Notes under the pieces: model-generated
What the model was told of the DNA's origin: nothing
The model's input: only the letters and a program-made list of their open reading frames with translations
Database searches by the model: none
Shown here: positions 1 to 7,979 of the stretch, one piece after another
How the letters are laid out: every line of letters begins with the position of its first letter
Numbering within the stretch: the stretch's first letter is position 1
Program-made: the position numbers and the translations under genes
Origin: JAVVHH01 sp964235765
GTDB taxonomy: Bacteria; Pseudomonadota; Alphaproteobacteria; Acetobacterales; Acetobacteraceae
DNA length: 20,650 nucleotides
Direction: 5' to 3'
Assembly (NCBI GenBank): GCA_964235765.1
Contig: CAXSDH010000064.1
Location: 1-20,650, forward strand

Positions 1-57
1 GGGCCTCACCCAGACCTGCTTTCCCGCGCCTGCGCTTCCTGATGGAAGGATGCCTGC

Positions 58-372
58 ATGAACGTCTTCATGGCCACGCTATCGACCGAGACGAACACCT
101 TCTCGCCCATCCCGACCGGCCTGGCGGACTTCCAGCATCATGACTTCCACCGGAACGACGGCAGCCGCCACCCGCCGGTGAAGAGCAACACCGCCCTCAT
201 CGTCTGGCGCGGGCTGGCCGAGGGGGATGGGCACGTCGTGCACGAGGGTGTGTGCACCTCCGCGCAGCCCGGCGGCACCACGACGCGCCACGCCTATGAA
301 ACGTTGCGCGGCCTGCTGCTGGATGACCTGCGCACGGCCGGGCCGGTGGAGTTGATACTGCTGTCGCTGCAT
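58..372 (+). pseudogene. M81 family (MlrC-like) metallopeptidase, N-terminal fragment
   Basis: The first ~105 residues read as the start of an M81/MlrC-type protein, the family named for the microcystin-degradation protein MlrC. Visible hallmarks are the N-terminal ETNTFSP motif, the GLADF segment and the LILLSLHGA strand, which in the family lies just before metal-binding residues. A Shine-Dalgarno GGAAGGA (44-50) sits 7 nt before the ATG, so this start is well supported. The family signal ends abruptly after LSLHGA near 372. The sequence then continues as an ABC-transporter binding-protein fragment in another frame. Family members run to about 490-500 aa, so roughly four fifths of the protein, including the rest of the active site, is missing. 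The reading frame stays open to 609, but residues beyond ~105 are out-of-frame translation of the neighbour. A functional product is unlikely. Confidence 0.7.
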
Positions 373-593
373 GGTGCTCGCGGCCGCGGACAAGGCTTAT
401 CTGTTCGGCCTTGCCGCGGTGGCAACGGAGCTGCTGGGCAAGATCGGGCTGAGGGCGGAACTGGTCTCGACCGACTGGGCTTCGATCCTGGCGCGCCGGG
501 CATCGCAGAAGCCGCCGGCGGAGGGGGGCTGGAACGTGTTCTTCACCACCGGGGCGGCGCCGGAGTTCGCCGACCCGGCGTTCAACTACCTTC
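373..593 (+). pseudogene. ABC transporter substrate-binding protein (family 5, peptide type), C-terminal fragment
   Basis: About 73 residues match the C-terminal lobe of family 5 (DppA/OppA-like) periplasmic binding proteins. The stretch LLGKIGLRAELVSTDWASI is the usual 'secondary site, novel coordinates' segment, followed by ARRASQKPPAEGGWNVFFTT and FADPAFNYLL. Such proteins normally run 500-540 residues with a signal peptide and bind peptides or opines for an ABC importer. Here there is no start, no N-terminal lobe and no proper C-terminus, because the homology stops at the LL near 593. It is fused out of frame to the M81 fragment before it, so two unrelated genes are joined with no IS between them. 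This is gene debris. Confidence 0.65.
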
Positions 594-904
594 TAATTGT
601 AAGGTCTGAACCAATAGTCGCGGGAGCTGCACCAGGCCTGCAAAAGCCTGCTGGTGTAAGCCAGGCCGACCGACATGGAGCCTCGACACCCGATGCCACC
701 CAGCTCGCCGACTTAGTCGGGCTCGGCTATGACGGGCCACCGCTGGATGCCGGGCCTGCCTTCGTCATCCGGCTGGCGGCCTACTCGAAGCCTTCGCGGT
801 AGCGGAGCCGGGCTCGCTCCGTACTATACGATGCTAATTTCGCTTTTTCACCGCCCTTTGCAGCCCCGTAGTCAGACTTACGGATTGTCCCTACTAATCT
901 GGCA
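594..904. other. No recognisable gene; debris between fragment and sigma factor
   Basis: This stretch carries short open frames on both strands, but none has a recognisable motif or a convincing ribosome binding site. One frame ends in a plausible-looking sequence (LADLVGLGYDGPPLDAG, around 700-760) that I cannot assign to a family. The last ~80 bases are less GC-rich than their surroundings and probably carry the promoter of the sigma factor gene. I see no confident -35/-10 pair. Confidence 0.4.
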
Positions 905-1414
905 ATGCATTGTCCTGGCGTGACGACGCCACTGTCTGCAGAGTTCGAGCGCCAAGTACTGCCGCACCTCGATGCAGCCTATAATCTAGCACGCTGGCTG
1001 GTTCGCGATCCCGACGCGGCGCAAGACGTGGTGCAGGAGGCGATGGTGCGCGCCCTGCGCTTCCACCCCGGCCTGCGCGGCGCGGCGAAGCCCTGGCTGC
1101 TGCAGATCGTGCGCAATGTCGCCTATGCGTCGCTGGCGGCCCGGCGGATCGCCCCAGCCCTAGGGTCGAACGGAGCAGAGGAGACGGCAGATCCGGCGGA
1201 CGACCCGCTCAGGGCGCTGGAACGGGAGGAGGATCAGCGCCATCTATACAACAAGCTGGCAGCGCTGCCGGATGACCTGCGGGAGTGCCTAGTGCTGAGG
1301 GAAATCGAGGAGCTTAGCTATAAGGAGATCGCGCAGGTGACGGGCGTCGCGCTGGGCACGGTCATGTCCCGGCTATGGCGCGCCAGGCGAGCTCTTCTGG
1401 ACGTGGCGCGATGA
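905..1414 (+). CDS. ECF-type RNA polymerase sigma factor
   Basis: This 169-aa protein has the two-domain layout of extracytoplasmic-function sigma factors, which redirect RNA polymerase to a stress regulon. Sigma region 2 spans about residues 20-80, with AYNLARWLVRDPDAAQDVVQE (the -10 binding and core-binding helices) and PWLLQIVRN. Region 4 spans about 116-166, with LPDDLRECLVLREIEELSYK, EIAQVTGVALGTVMSRLWRA and an arginine-rich end: the helix-turn-helix that reads the -35 box. Length is typical. The start at 905 has no strong Shine-Dalgarno; a GTG at 920 is an in-frame alternative. The stop (TGA, 1412-1414) overlaps the ATG of the anti-sigma gene, so the pair is translationally coupled. Such pairs usually autoregulate, but no promoter copy could be identified with confidence. 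Confidence 0.94.
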   Translation: MHCPGVTTPLSAEFERQVLPHLDAAYNLARWLVRDPDAAQDVVQEAMVRALRFHPGLRGAAKPWLLQIVRNVAYASLAARRIAPALGSNGAEETADPADDPLRALEREEDQRHLYNKLAALPDDLRECLVLREIEELSYKEIAQVTGVALGTVMSRLWRARRALLDVAR

Positions 1415-2154
1415 GCGGCATGGCCTGTGACACGACGCACCTCCTGTTGCAAGCCGAGCTGGACGGGGAGTTGGACGCGGCGGGCGCGGCGAACCTTTCG
1501 GGCCACGTCGAAGCGTGTCCGGCCTGCGCCGCGCTGCGGGCCGAGTTGGCCACCTTGTCGTCCGAGCTTCGGACGGGGCTGACGCGGCACGCCGCTCCGC
1601 CCGCGCTGCGCGCGATGTTCCCTGCCCGTGCCGCGGATGCGAACGGCAGGCGTGACCGGCCTTGGCGCGCGGGATGGAGCCATGCCGGGTCGTTCGGCGC
1701 CGGGCTCGCAGTGGCCGCCGGGCTGGCGTTAGCGATGCTTCCGGGTTCGGCGGACCGGATTCCCGAGCTGGTGACGGCGCACGTGCGCGCCCTGCAGTCC
1801 GACCATCTCCTGGATGTTGCGTCGACCGATCGCCATACCGTCAAACCGTGGTTCGACGGCCGTCTCGATTTCTCACCCGCCGTGCCGGACTTGGCTGCGC
1901 AAGGCTTTCCGCTGGTCGGCGGTCGGCTGGATTATGTCGATGGGCGGCCGGTGGCAGCCCTGATCTATAGGCGGGACAAGCATGTCATCGACGTGTTCGT
2001 GTCGCCGACCGCCCAGCCGGGACCGGCCAGCAGCATCCAAGGCTACAACATCGTCGGCTGGCGGATGAACGCGATGGGCTTTCAGGCGGTATCCGATCTC
2101 AACATGGCGGAACTCACAGCCTTCGTCCGGTCTATGCAGGCATTCCAGCCCTGA
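1411..2154 (+). CDS. Membrane-anchored anti-sigma factor with zinc-type HxxxCxxC motif
   Basis: This 247-aa partner of the upstream ECF sigma factor starts within its stop codon (ATGA overlap). Longer in-frame starts exist, from 1375, but they would lie inside the sigma coding sequence. The N-terminal cytoplasmic domain carries H32-x3-C36-x2-C39, the zf-HC2/ZAS signature that clamps the sigma factor. A single hydrophobic segment at about residues 93-111 (GAGLAVAAGLALAML) predicts an inner-membrane anchor. Residues ~120-247 would then be periplasmic. This part includes a compact sensor-like region with GGRLDYVDGRPVAALIY and HVIDVFVSP, a pattern shared by many alphaproteobacterial anti-sigma factors. 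The likely role is to hold the sigma factor at the membrane until an envelope or redox signal releases it. The signal is not known. Confidence 0.88.
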   Translation: MSGMACDTTHLLLQAELDGELDAAGAANLSGHVEACPACAALRAELATLSSELRTGLTRHAAPPALRAMFPARAADANGRRDRPWRAGWSHAGSFGAGLAVAAGLALAMLPGSADRIPELVTAHVRALQSDHLLDVASTDRHTVKPWFDGRLDFSPAVPDLAAQGFPLVGGRLDYVDGRPVAALIYRRDKHVIDVFVSPTAQPGPASSIQGYNIVGWRMNAMGFQAVSDLNMAELTAFVRSMQAFQP

Positions 2155-2221
2155 AGCCGTCCGGCGTGCCGAATTCTGGCATTTGACGAGAATAATCGCG
2201 TGCCTGAACTGATCTAACCGT

Positions 2222-2238
2222 CATGGCAAAACGCCATG
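2222..2238. promoter_or_regulatory. Short perfect inverted repeat CATGGC-AAAAC-GCCATG
   Basis: A 6-bp perfect inverted repeat with a 5-nt spacer lies between the anti-sigma gene and the LysE-type gene. It could be an operator or part of a weak hairpin. Six-base arms occur by chance, and there is no T-tract, so it is not a convincing terminator. Confidence 0.2.
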
Positions 2239-2346
2239 GAGGCAGACGATGCAATCAGGTCGGCGGCGCGGCCACGGATGTGGCTGCAGAGAACAGGCCG
2301 CGATCGCTTACCGTGTCCTGGAACGCGTCGGTGTCGCAGGCGTCGC

Positions 2347-2952
2347 GTGACCACCTCGGCGGCGTTGGTGACCGGGGCAATGCTCGGCCTGTCGGTGGCG
2401 GTGCCGTTCGGCCCCGTGTCGCTGACCTGCATCCAGCGGAGCATCACGGTCGGGCCGACCTATGGCATGATCGCCGGATTGGGGGCCGCCTCGGCGCACG
2501 GCATCTTCGCATTGTCCGCGGTCGCCGGAGCGCAGGCGATCTCCATGCAGCTCACGGTCTGGGAGCAGCCGCTCCGGGTATTCTCGGCGCTGTTCGTCAT
2601 CGGTCTCGGCGTGCGATCTTGGCTACGGAGGCCCGCCGCGCCGATAAGGCCCGTACTGGTCAGAGCCCGGGGGGCCTATGCGTCGACCCTGCTGCTGGCG
2701 ATGTCCAATCCGATGACGATCCTGCCCTACGCCGCGGTGGCGTCCAGCGCGGCGCTTGACGCAACCCCGGAAACGCCGTTCTCGTCCTGGTCCGTTCCAG
2801 GTGTAATGATCGGCGCGGCGGCGTGGTACGGGCTGCTCTGCTTAGGTACCTCGCATTTCTGCAAGGGTATTTCCGAAGGCATGACACGACGGCTGAACCA
2901 GGTGGCCGGAACCGTCCTGATCGTGATCGGAGCCCTGCTGCTGGTACGGTGA
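2347..2952 (+). CDS. LysE family transporter (amino acid / metabolite exporter)
   Basis: This 201-aa integral membrane protein has the LysE/RhtB pattern. The first helix ends in VAVPFGPVSLTCI, the family's conserved Gly-Pro-rich motif. Next come a Gly-rich second helix (GMIAGLGAASAHGIFALSA), a third hydrophobic segment, and the characteristic MSNPMTILPYAAV in the middle of the protein. About six hydrophobic segments are visible in total. LysE proteins export amino acids or related small molecules by proton antiport; the substrate here is unknown. The frame is open from an ATG at 2236, but the extra 37 residues are arginine-rich and unlike the family. I therefore chose GTG 2347; ATG 2380 is also possible. 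It is separated from the sigma/anti-sigma pair by ~190 bases, so co-regulation is possible but not shown. Confidence 0.85.
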   Translation: MTTSAALVTGAMLGLSVAVPFGPVSLTCIQRSITVGPTYGMIAGLGAASAHGIFALSAVAGAQAISMQLTVWEQPLRVFSALFVIGLGVRSWLRRPAAPIRPVLVRARGAYASTLLLAMSNPMTILPYAAVASSAALDATPETPFSSWSVPGVMIGAAAWYGLLCLGTSHFCKGISEGMTRRLNQVAGTVLIVIGALLLVR

Positions 2953-3273
2953 TCCTCACCGGCGGGCTTTCGGCTTTCTGGTGCGCCGTTCACGCCGGGG
3001 TGCGTAACCGGAGCAGGCGGCCAGAATTGGCCGCAGGTCATGGATCGCGGTCGTCCGCTTCCATCGTAAAGCTTGAAAGCAAAAAATTTTTCGTCGGTCA
3101 GGGAATAAGCGGTCGGAAGTCGCGATCTCAATACGCATGAGGCGGGCTGCTCGGGTTGGATGAAAGTCAACGATGCTGGCATTGCACAGATTCCAGCCTT
3201 CTTCCTCGGCTTGGTGACATTGTCCGTCGCAGCGACGACCACGCCGGCGGGCTAGCAAATCGAAAGGTATCGT
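2953..3273. other. Intergenic region; one possible 31-aa peptide and AAAGG ribosome binding site
   Basis: No conserved gene is evident. Bases 3055-3100 are unusually AT-rich for the window (a run of A then T near 3081-3090) and are the best candidate for a promoter zone. A short open frame at 3160-3255 would encode 31 residues with a hydrophobic centre (IPAFFLGLVTLSVAA). It has no homology I recognise and a poor ribosome binding site. AAAGG at 3263-3267 precedes the ATG at 3274 of the large peptidase gene with good spacing. Confidence 0.35.
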
Positions 3274-3576
3274 ATGGCCATCCGCACATGGAACGGCGCG
3301 ACTGCCGACTGGGCCACCGACGCGGATTGGCTGCCCGCCACTCCAGGCAACGACATTCCCCAACCCGGTGACACGGCGGTCATAACGAGCGGCACTGTCA
3401 TCCTGACGGAAGGGACCGGACCAAACCACACCTTCGACAACAACGAGGTCGACCTCGGCGGCGCGTCCGATCCTGTCCTGCTGCTGCGCAATCCCCTGCC
3501 CACTGGCCCAGACTTCAACGTCACATACACCGGGTCGGGCACGATCGAGGCCGATGGCGTCCGCGTCTTCAGAGGC
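3274..3576 (+). CDS. N-terminal part of large secreted peptidase/Hint protein (interrupted by gap)
   Basis: There are 101 residues from a well-placed start (AAAGG 7 nt upstream) up to the first assembly gap. The opening (RTWNGATADWATDADWLP, PQPGDTAVITSGTV) is the Trp/Asn/Asp-rich beta-strand pattern found at the N-terminus of many large secreted alphaproteobacterial proteins: short repeated strands around 'W-N-x-x-x-x-D-W' and 'G-D-T-A-x-I'. No Sec signal peptide is visible, which fits proteins exported by non-Sec routes such as type I secretion, though that is inference. The coding frame before the gap differs from the one after it by one base. Because 100 N is a conventional placeholder, this does not imply a frameshift. 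I take this as the beginning of the gene that continues at 3677. Confidence 0.75.
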
Positions 3577-3676
3577 NNNNNNNNNNNNNNNNNNNNNNNN
3601 NNNNNNNNNNNNNNNNNNNNNNNNNNNNNNNNNNNNNNNNNNNNNNNNNNNNNNNNNNNNNNNNNNNNNNNNNNNN
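3577..3676. other. Assembly gap (100 N, true length unknown)
   Basis: Exactly 100 unspecified bases, the usual scaffold placeholder. It interrupts the beta-rich N-terminal part of the peptidase/Hint gene. Confidence 0.98.
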
Positions 3677-6600
3677 ACCGCGGTGCCGGCCACGCAGACG
3701 ATCGCGTTCGATGGCACGGGCGGCATCCTTGACCTGAGCTTCAGCAATGCCACCAACTTCGCTGGAACGATCCAGAACTTCGCCCCGGGCGACTTCATCG
3801 AGTTCACCGGGTATGGTTTGGTCACGTCGGAGACGCTCGATACGGCCGCCCACACGCTGACGATCAACGACGACACCGGCCGCAACTACGTGTTCAACAA
3901 CGTCTTCGGCGCTGACGGTCCCCTGGCCGCGGTGCGCGAGAGCAACGGGCGCGACCTGATCGGCTACGCGGGCGCGGCGCCGTCGCTAAGCGTCCGGCTC
4001 GGCGCCGGTGCGCGTGCGATGCATGCAGACGCCGTGCACGCCATGACCATTCCCGGCACGGCAACGCCGATCACCGGCGCAGGCGTGAAGGTCGGCATCA
4101 TCTCCGATGGCTTTGGCGGCGGCGGCGTCGCGGCCGACATCGCCCACGGCTACCTTCCTGCGTCCGGTGTCACGGTGCTGCGCGACGGACCAGGCCAAGA
4201 GGGACGGGCGATGGCGGAGTTGGTCTATCAGACCGCCCCTGGCGCAACTCTCTTCTTCTCCGCGACGGACGGCAGCAGCTCCGAGAATCTCGCATCGAGC
4301 GTCCAACTGCTTCAGGCGGCCGGCTGCACCGTCATTGTGGACGACATTGGGCTTGCCAGCCTCGAACCTTTTTTCCAGCTTGGCAGCCCCGCCGAGAACG
4401 CGATCTCCGCGGCGATTGCCAGCGGCGTCACCTACGTGAGCGCCGCTGGCAACAGCGGCAACGTTTATTACCAACACCCCTTCGCCACCACCCAGCAAAC
4501 GCTGCCGGATGGATCCGTCGTGCAAGCGATGACGTTCAGCAACGGCAGCCCTCTCCAAAGCTTTACGGCAAAGAAATTTACCGCCGATCGGATCGATCTC
4601 CAATGGGATGCGCCCTTCTATGGCGTGGGTGGCGTCGCTGCCGATCAGCCGGACAGCGTTGCATTCAAAGTTTTCGACGCGACCACCGGCGCGCTCGTCG
4701 GCACCTCCAGCCAAGTCAGCCTGGGGGGCCACAAGGTTGCGGAATCCGAGTTCCGGCTACCCATCAACTTGACATTCGATGTAAGCTATAACATCGCCAT
4801 CTATCGATTGGATACATCGCAAGCGGTCGGCCAGATCAAGTACATCCTCAGCGGGGGCATTACAGGGTCTGGCGGTTCCATCAACGATCCCGAGGCCGGC
4901 ATCGGGTCCGGGGTCATCAACGGCCACCAGCTCGTCCCGGGCGCGATCGACGTCGCTGCGATCCCCGTCATCAATACCGCCGCGTTCGGCCAAACGCCGA
5001 AGTTCAACGAGCCGTTCTCGTCAACCGGCCCGGGCGCCCTGCTGTTCGACGCACTCGGCAATCGCCTCGCCACGCCGCTTACGGCCGGGTCACCCGATGT
5101 TACCGGGCCGGACGGCATCTACACCTCGGTTCCCGGGTTTGAGCAGTTCTTCGGCACCTCGGCCGCCGCGCCGAACGTCGCCGGGGTGGCCGCCCTGCTG
5201 CAACAGGTCAACCCGGCCCTCACCCCAGCCAGCATCGCGTCGTTGCTCACCCAATCCGCGCTTCCGCTAAGCAACGAACCGGCCACCACGGCAGGCGCCG
5301 GTCTCGTCCAGGCGGACCGGGCGATCCTGTTGGAGGAGGCGGTCGCGTGCTACTGCGCCGGCACGCGGGTCCTGACCGACCGCGGCGAGCGTCCCGTTGA
5401 AGACCTCGCCATCGGTGATCGTGTCGTGACTGCGTCGGGCCCGGTGCGGCCAATCCGGTGGATCGGGCGGCGCAGCTATGCCGGGCGGTTCCTCTGGGGC
5501 CGGCCTCACCTGCTGCCAGTCCGGTTCCGAGCCGGCAGCCTCGCCGATGGCGTTCCGCTCCGGGACCTCTCGGTCTCGCCACTCCACGCGATGCTGCTGG
5601 ACGGCATCCTGGTCCCGGCCGGGCTGCTGGTGAATGGGATTTCGGTGGTCCAGGACCCCGACGTCGAGCGCGTGGACTACGTGCACCTGGAGTTGGACAC
5701 GCACGACGCGATCCTGGCCGAAGGCGCGCCGTCGGAAACGTTCGTGGACGACAGCAGCCGCGGCATGTTCCACAACGCAGCCGAATACCGCGCCTTGTAT
5801 CCCGAGGCGCCTGTTGCGACGCCAAGCTACTGCGCGCCCCGCGTGGAGGAGGGGCTCGCGGTGGAAGCCATCCGCATGCGGCTGCGCGCCCGGGCAGAGG
5901 GCGCGCGCGATCCTCGCGGGCCGCTGACCGGCCACGTTGACAAGGTGACGGCCGACCGCGTGGTCGGGTGGGCGCGCGACGCCGCCGATCCGGACCATGC
6001 GGTCTGGCTGCAGGTGTTCGATAACGGCATGCCGGTCGCGATGGCCGTGGCGAACATCGAACGCCCGGATGTGCGGGATGCCGGCTTTGGCCACGGGTTG
6101 TGCGGCTTCGAGGCAGCCATTCCAGGGGGACTTGCGCCCAATACGCCGCACCAGATCGAGGTGCGCCGAGCCACCGATGGCGCATGCCTGGGCGACGCCT
6201 GGTTGATCGCGGCGCGGGCCGAACCCGTGGCTCGGGCGACGCGCCGAGGCACGCTGGACCGGGCGGACCGATGCTGTGTCGCCGGCTGGGCGCAGGATCA
6301 CGCGAACCCCGGCCTGCCGGTGCTGCTGGACATCCTATGCAATGGCGAGGTGGCCGCCCAGGTGCTCGCCAACCGCTTTCGGCCGGACCTGCTGGCGGCC
6401 GGCATCGGTGACGGGCGCCATGCCTTCGTGTTCGAGATCCCGCCGGCGATAGCGGCGCTCGAACACTACGTCATCGAGGTCCGTCATGTCCGCGACGGGG
6501 CTCCTCTGACCGGGTCCCCCGCCGCGGTCGGGGCGGCAAGCGCATTTGACCCGGCGCTGCAAGCTGCAGTCGATGCCGCCGTCGCAGGGCTTGAAGACGC

Positions 6601-6696
6601 CGGTGAACAAGCTCGAGTGCTCTCGTTCATGGTCGCCCAAACAGATCGGCTGCTGCAAAGGCAGGTGGATACGCAGGCCGGCCGGCGGGGCCGGGA
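3677..6696 (+). CDS. S8/S53-like serine peptidase with Hint_2 domain and tandem C-terminal repeats (both ends in gaps)
   Basis: Numbering counts codons from 3554. Residues ~42-155 are beta-rich. The peptidase domain spans ~160-590: Asp185 in VGIISDGFG, the EGRAMAEL segment around Glu216, Asn300 in VSAAGNSG (oxyanion position) and Ser536 in GTSAAAPNVAGVAALL. The classical HGTH motif of subtilases is absent. Glu216 occupies the matching place, as in the S53-like (sedolisin-type Glu/Asp/Ser) subgroup. Cys599 opens a Hint_2 domain (CYCAGTRVLTDRG, then GDRVVT and SVSPLHAML), the autoprocessing fold related to inteins and hedgehog proteins, ending near 760. Two ~100-residue repeats follow (~789-886 and ~897-995), then a helical stretch before the second gap. 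The likely role is an exported protein that cleaves itself and/or other surface proteins. The N- and C-termini lie in or beyond gaps, so its full length is unknown. Confidence 0.83.
5918..6537 (+). repeat. Two protein-level tandem repeats of ~98 residues downstream of the Hint domain
   Basis: Repeat 1 (5918 to ~6211) and repeat 2 (~6242-6537) align by eye with a shared layout. Each opens with G-x-[VL]-D near the start, then V-x-GWA-[RQ]-D, three to four residues, P, a hydrophobic beta strand, and [DC]NG-x3-A. This is followed by AN-x2-RPD-[VL]-x2-AG-[FI]-G-x-G, then F-E-x2-[IP]P, and finally IEVR-x3-DGA-x-L. The conserved GWA-D, RPD and AG-G-G positions suggest one small beta-sandwich fold used twice, perhaps as a binding or spacer module. 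I do not recognise a named family. Confidence 0.75.
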
Positions 6697-6796
6697 NNNN
6701 NNNNNNNNNNNNNNNNNNNNNNNNNNNNNNNNNNNNNNNNNNNNNNNNNNNNNNNNNNNNNNNNNNNNNNNNNNNNNNNNNNNNNNNNNNNNNNNN
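6697..6796. other. Assembly gap (100 N, true length unknown)
   Basis: A second run of exactly 100 N. It separates the repeat region from the glycosyltransferase-like sequence. A stop codon, an intergenic region and a new start could all be hidden here, so the apparent single frame across it is not evidence of a fusion. Confidence 0.98.
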
Positions 6797-7867
6797 GCCG
6801 GTTCTCATGCGATCCTTTCACACATCCGGGCGCTGCAGACACTCGGCTATGCCGTCAGCATTGCCGCTGCCGCCGAGTTCGAGCCGTTACAGGATCGGCT
6901 TGCGTTGCTTAAAGAACGCGAAATCACCTGCTGCGTGGCGCCTTTCTACGCATCAGTGGAGGACGTGTTGCGCCGCCAGGCGGGCTGTTTCGATGTCATC
7001 TATCTGCATCGCGGCAGCATCGCCGCCCGCTACCTCGCCCTGGCGCGGACGCACCAGCCTAGGGCGCGGATCATCTACGCGGTCGCCGACCTGTCTCACA
7101 TCCGGCTGGAGCGACAGGCGTTGATCGAAAACCGGCCGGAGTTGCTGGCAGCAAGCGCCCGCATCCGCCTCGAGGAATATACGGCAGCCTGGATGGCAGA
7201 TGCGGTCATCACGCACTCGGCAGCCGAGGCAGCGATGTTGCAGCAGGCCGTGCCAGGAGCGTCGGTGCATCGGGTTGCCTGGGACGTAGCGGCGCAACGG
7301 ACGCAAGTGTCGTGGGCCAAGCGCCGCGGCGTCGCCTTCGTCGGCTCCTACGATCATGAGCCGAATAAGGACGCCACGCGATGGCTCGTCGATAGCGTGA
7401 TGCCCCTGGTCTGGCAGACCCAGCCAGATATCCAGTGCTTGCTCGTAGGCAGCCGGATGCCGCAGGTCATACGCGATCTCGTACGGCCCGGCGTAGAAGC
7501 GCTCGGCGAAGTCGCCGATCTCGCGGCCTCGGTGTTCGATCGCGTGAGGCTGACGGTGGCGCCACTGCGCTTTGGCGCCGGGTTGAAGGGCAAGGTGCTG
7601 GACAGCCTGGCCGCAGGTGTTCCCTGTGTGATGACAGGTATCGCTGCCGAGGGCATGCTGCTGCCATGCGCGTTACAGAGCTTGATAGGGCGGGACGCGC
7701 CGGCAATAGCGTCGTTGATCTGTCACTTTCACACGGACCTGGCCGCAAACCGCGAGAAAGCCGACGTCGGGCTGGCCTGGGTGGCGGAAACGCTTGATGC
7801 CGGCACCATCGCCACCGGGTTGCACGCGGCCATCAATGGGCGAATGCCGGCGCGAGCCAAAGCATAA
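6797..7867 (+). CDS. Glycosyltransferase, GT4-like (group 1) domain, 5' end in gap
   Basis: There are 356 residues from the gap to a TAA. The N-terminal Rossmann half begins with GSHAILSHIRALQTLGYAVS, the 'move along, search the sugar donor' start of group 1 transferases. It continues with FDVIYLHRGSIAARYLALAR and DAVITHSAAEAAML. The C-terminal half shows RRGVAFVGSYDHEPNKDATRW, IQCLLVGSRMP and VAPLRFGAGLKGKVLDSLAAG followed by GVPCVMTGIAAEGM, the nucleotide-sugar binding region with its conserved Gly-rich turn and Glu. Enzymes of this type add sugars to polysaccharides, lipids or proteins in the cytoplasm. Either it is the C-terminal domain of the upstream peptidase/Hint protein or a separate gene whose start is lost in the gap. 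The second option is simpler, because a cytoplasmic nucleotide-sugar enzyme fused to a secreted peptidase would be unusual. Confidence 0.83.
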   Translation, partial: AGSHAILSHIRALQTLGYAVSIAAAAEFEPLQDRLALLKEREITCCVAPFYASVEDVLRRQAGCFDVIYLHRGSIAARYLALARTHQPRARIIYAVADLSHIRLERQALIENRPELLAASARIRLEEYTAAWMADAVITHSAAEAAMLQQAVPGASVHRVAWDVAAQRTQVSWAKRRGVAFVGSYDHEPNKDATRWLVDSVMPLVWQTQPDIQCLLVGSRMPQVIRDLVRPGVEALGEVADLAASVFDRVRLTVAPLRFGAGLKGKVLDSLAAGVPCVMTGIAAEGMLLPCALQSLIGRDAPAIASLICHFHTDLAANREKADVGLAWVAETLDAGTIATGLHAAINGRMPARAKA

Positions 7868-7979
7868 GGCAATGCTCGACGAGGCTCGTTGACGCAGGCC
7901 CTGCCCACAGGCGCCCAGTGCCGGCCGATTGAGTGGAACGACAGATGGCCGTGGCGCTTCGAGGCGCGGCTGTACGGCG

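Noticed and set aside
3274..3732. A frameshift between the N-terminal part and the rest of the peptidase gene
   Set aside because: The change of frame is across a 100-N placeholder of unknown true length, so no frameshift can be inferred.
5247..6301. Two long minus-strand open frames (312 and 344 aa) opposite the Hint and repeat region
   Set aside because: They are complement shadows of a high-GC coding strand: Arg/Pro/Ala-rich, no motifs, no ribosome binding site.
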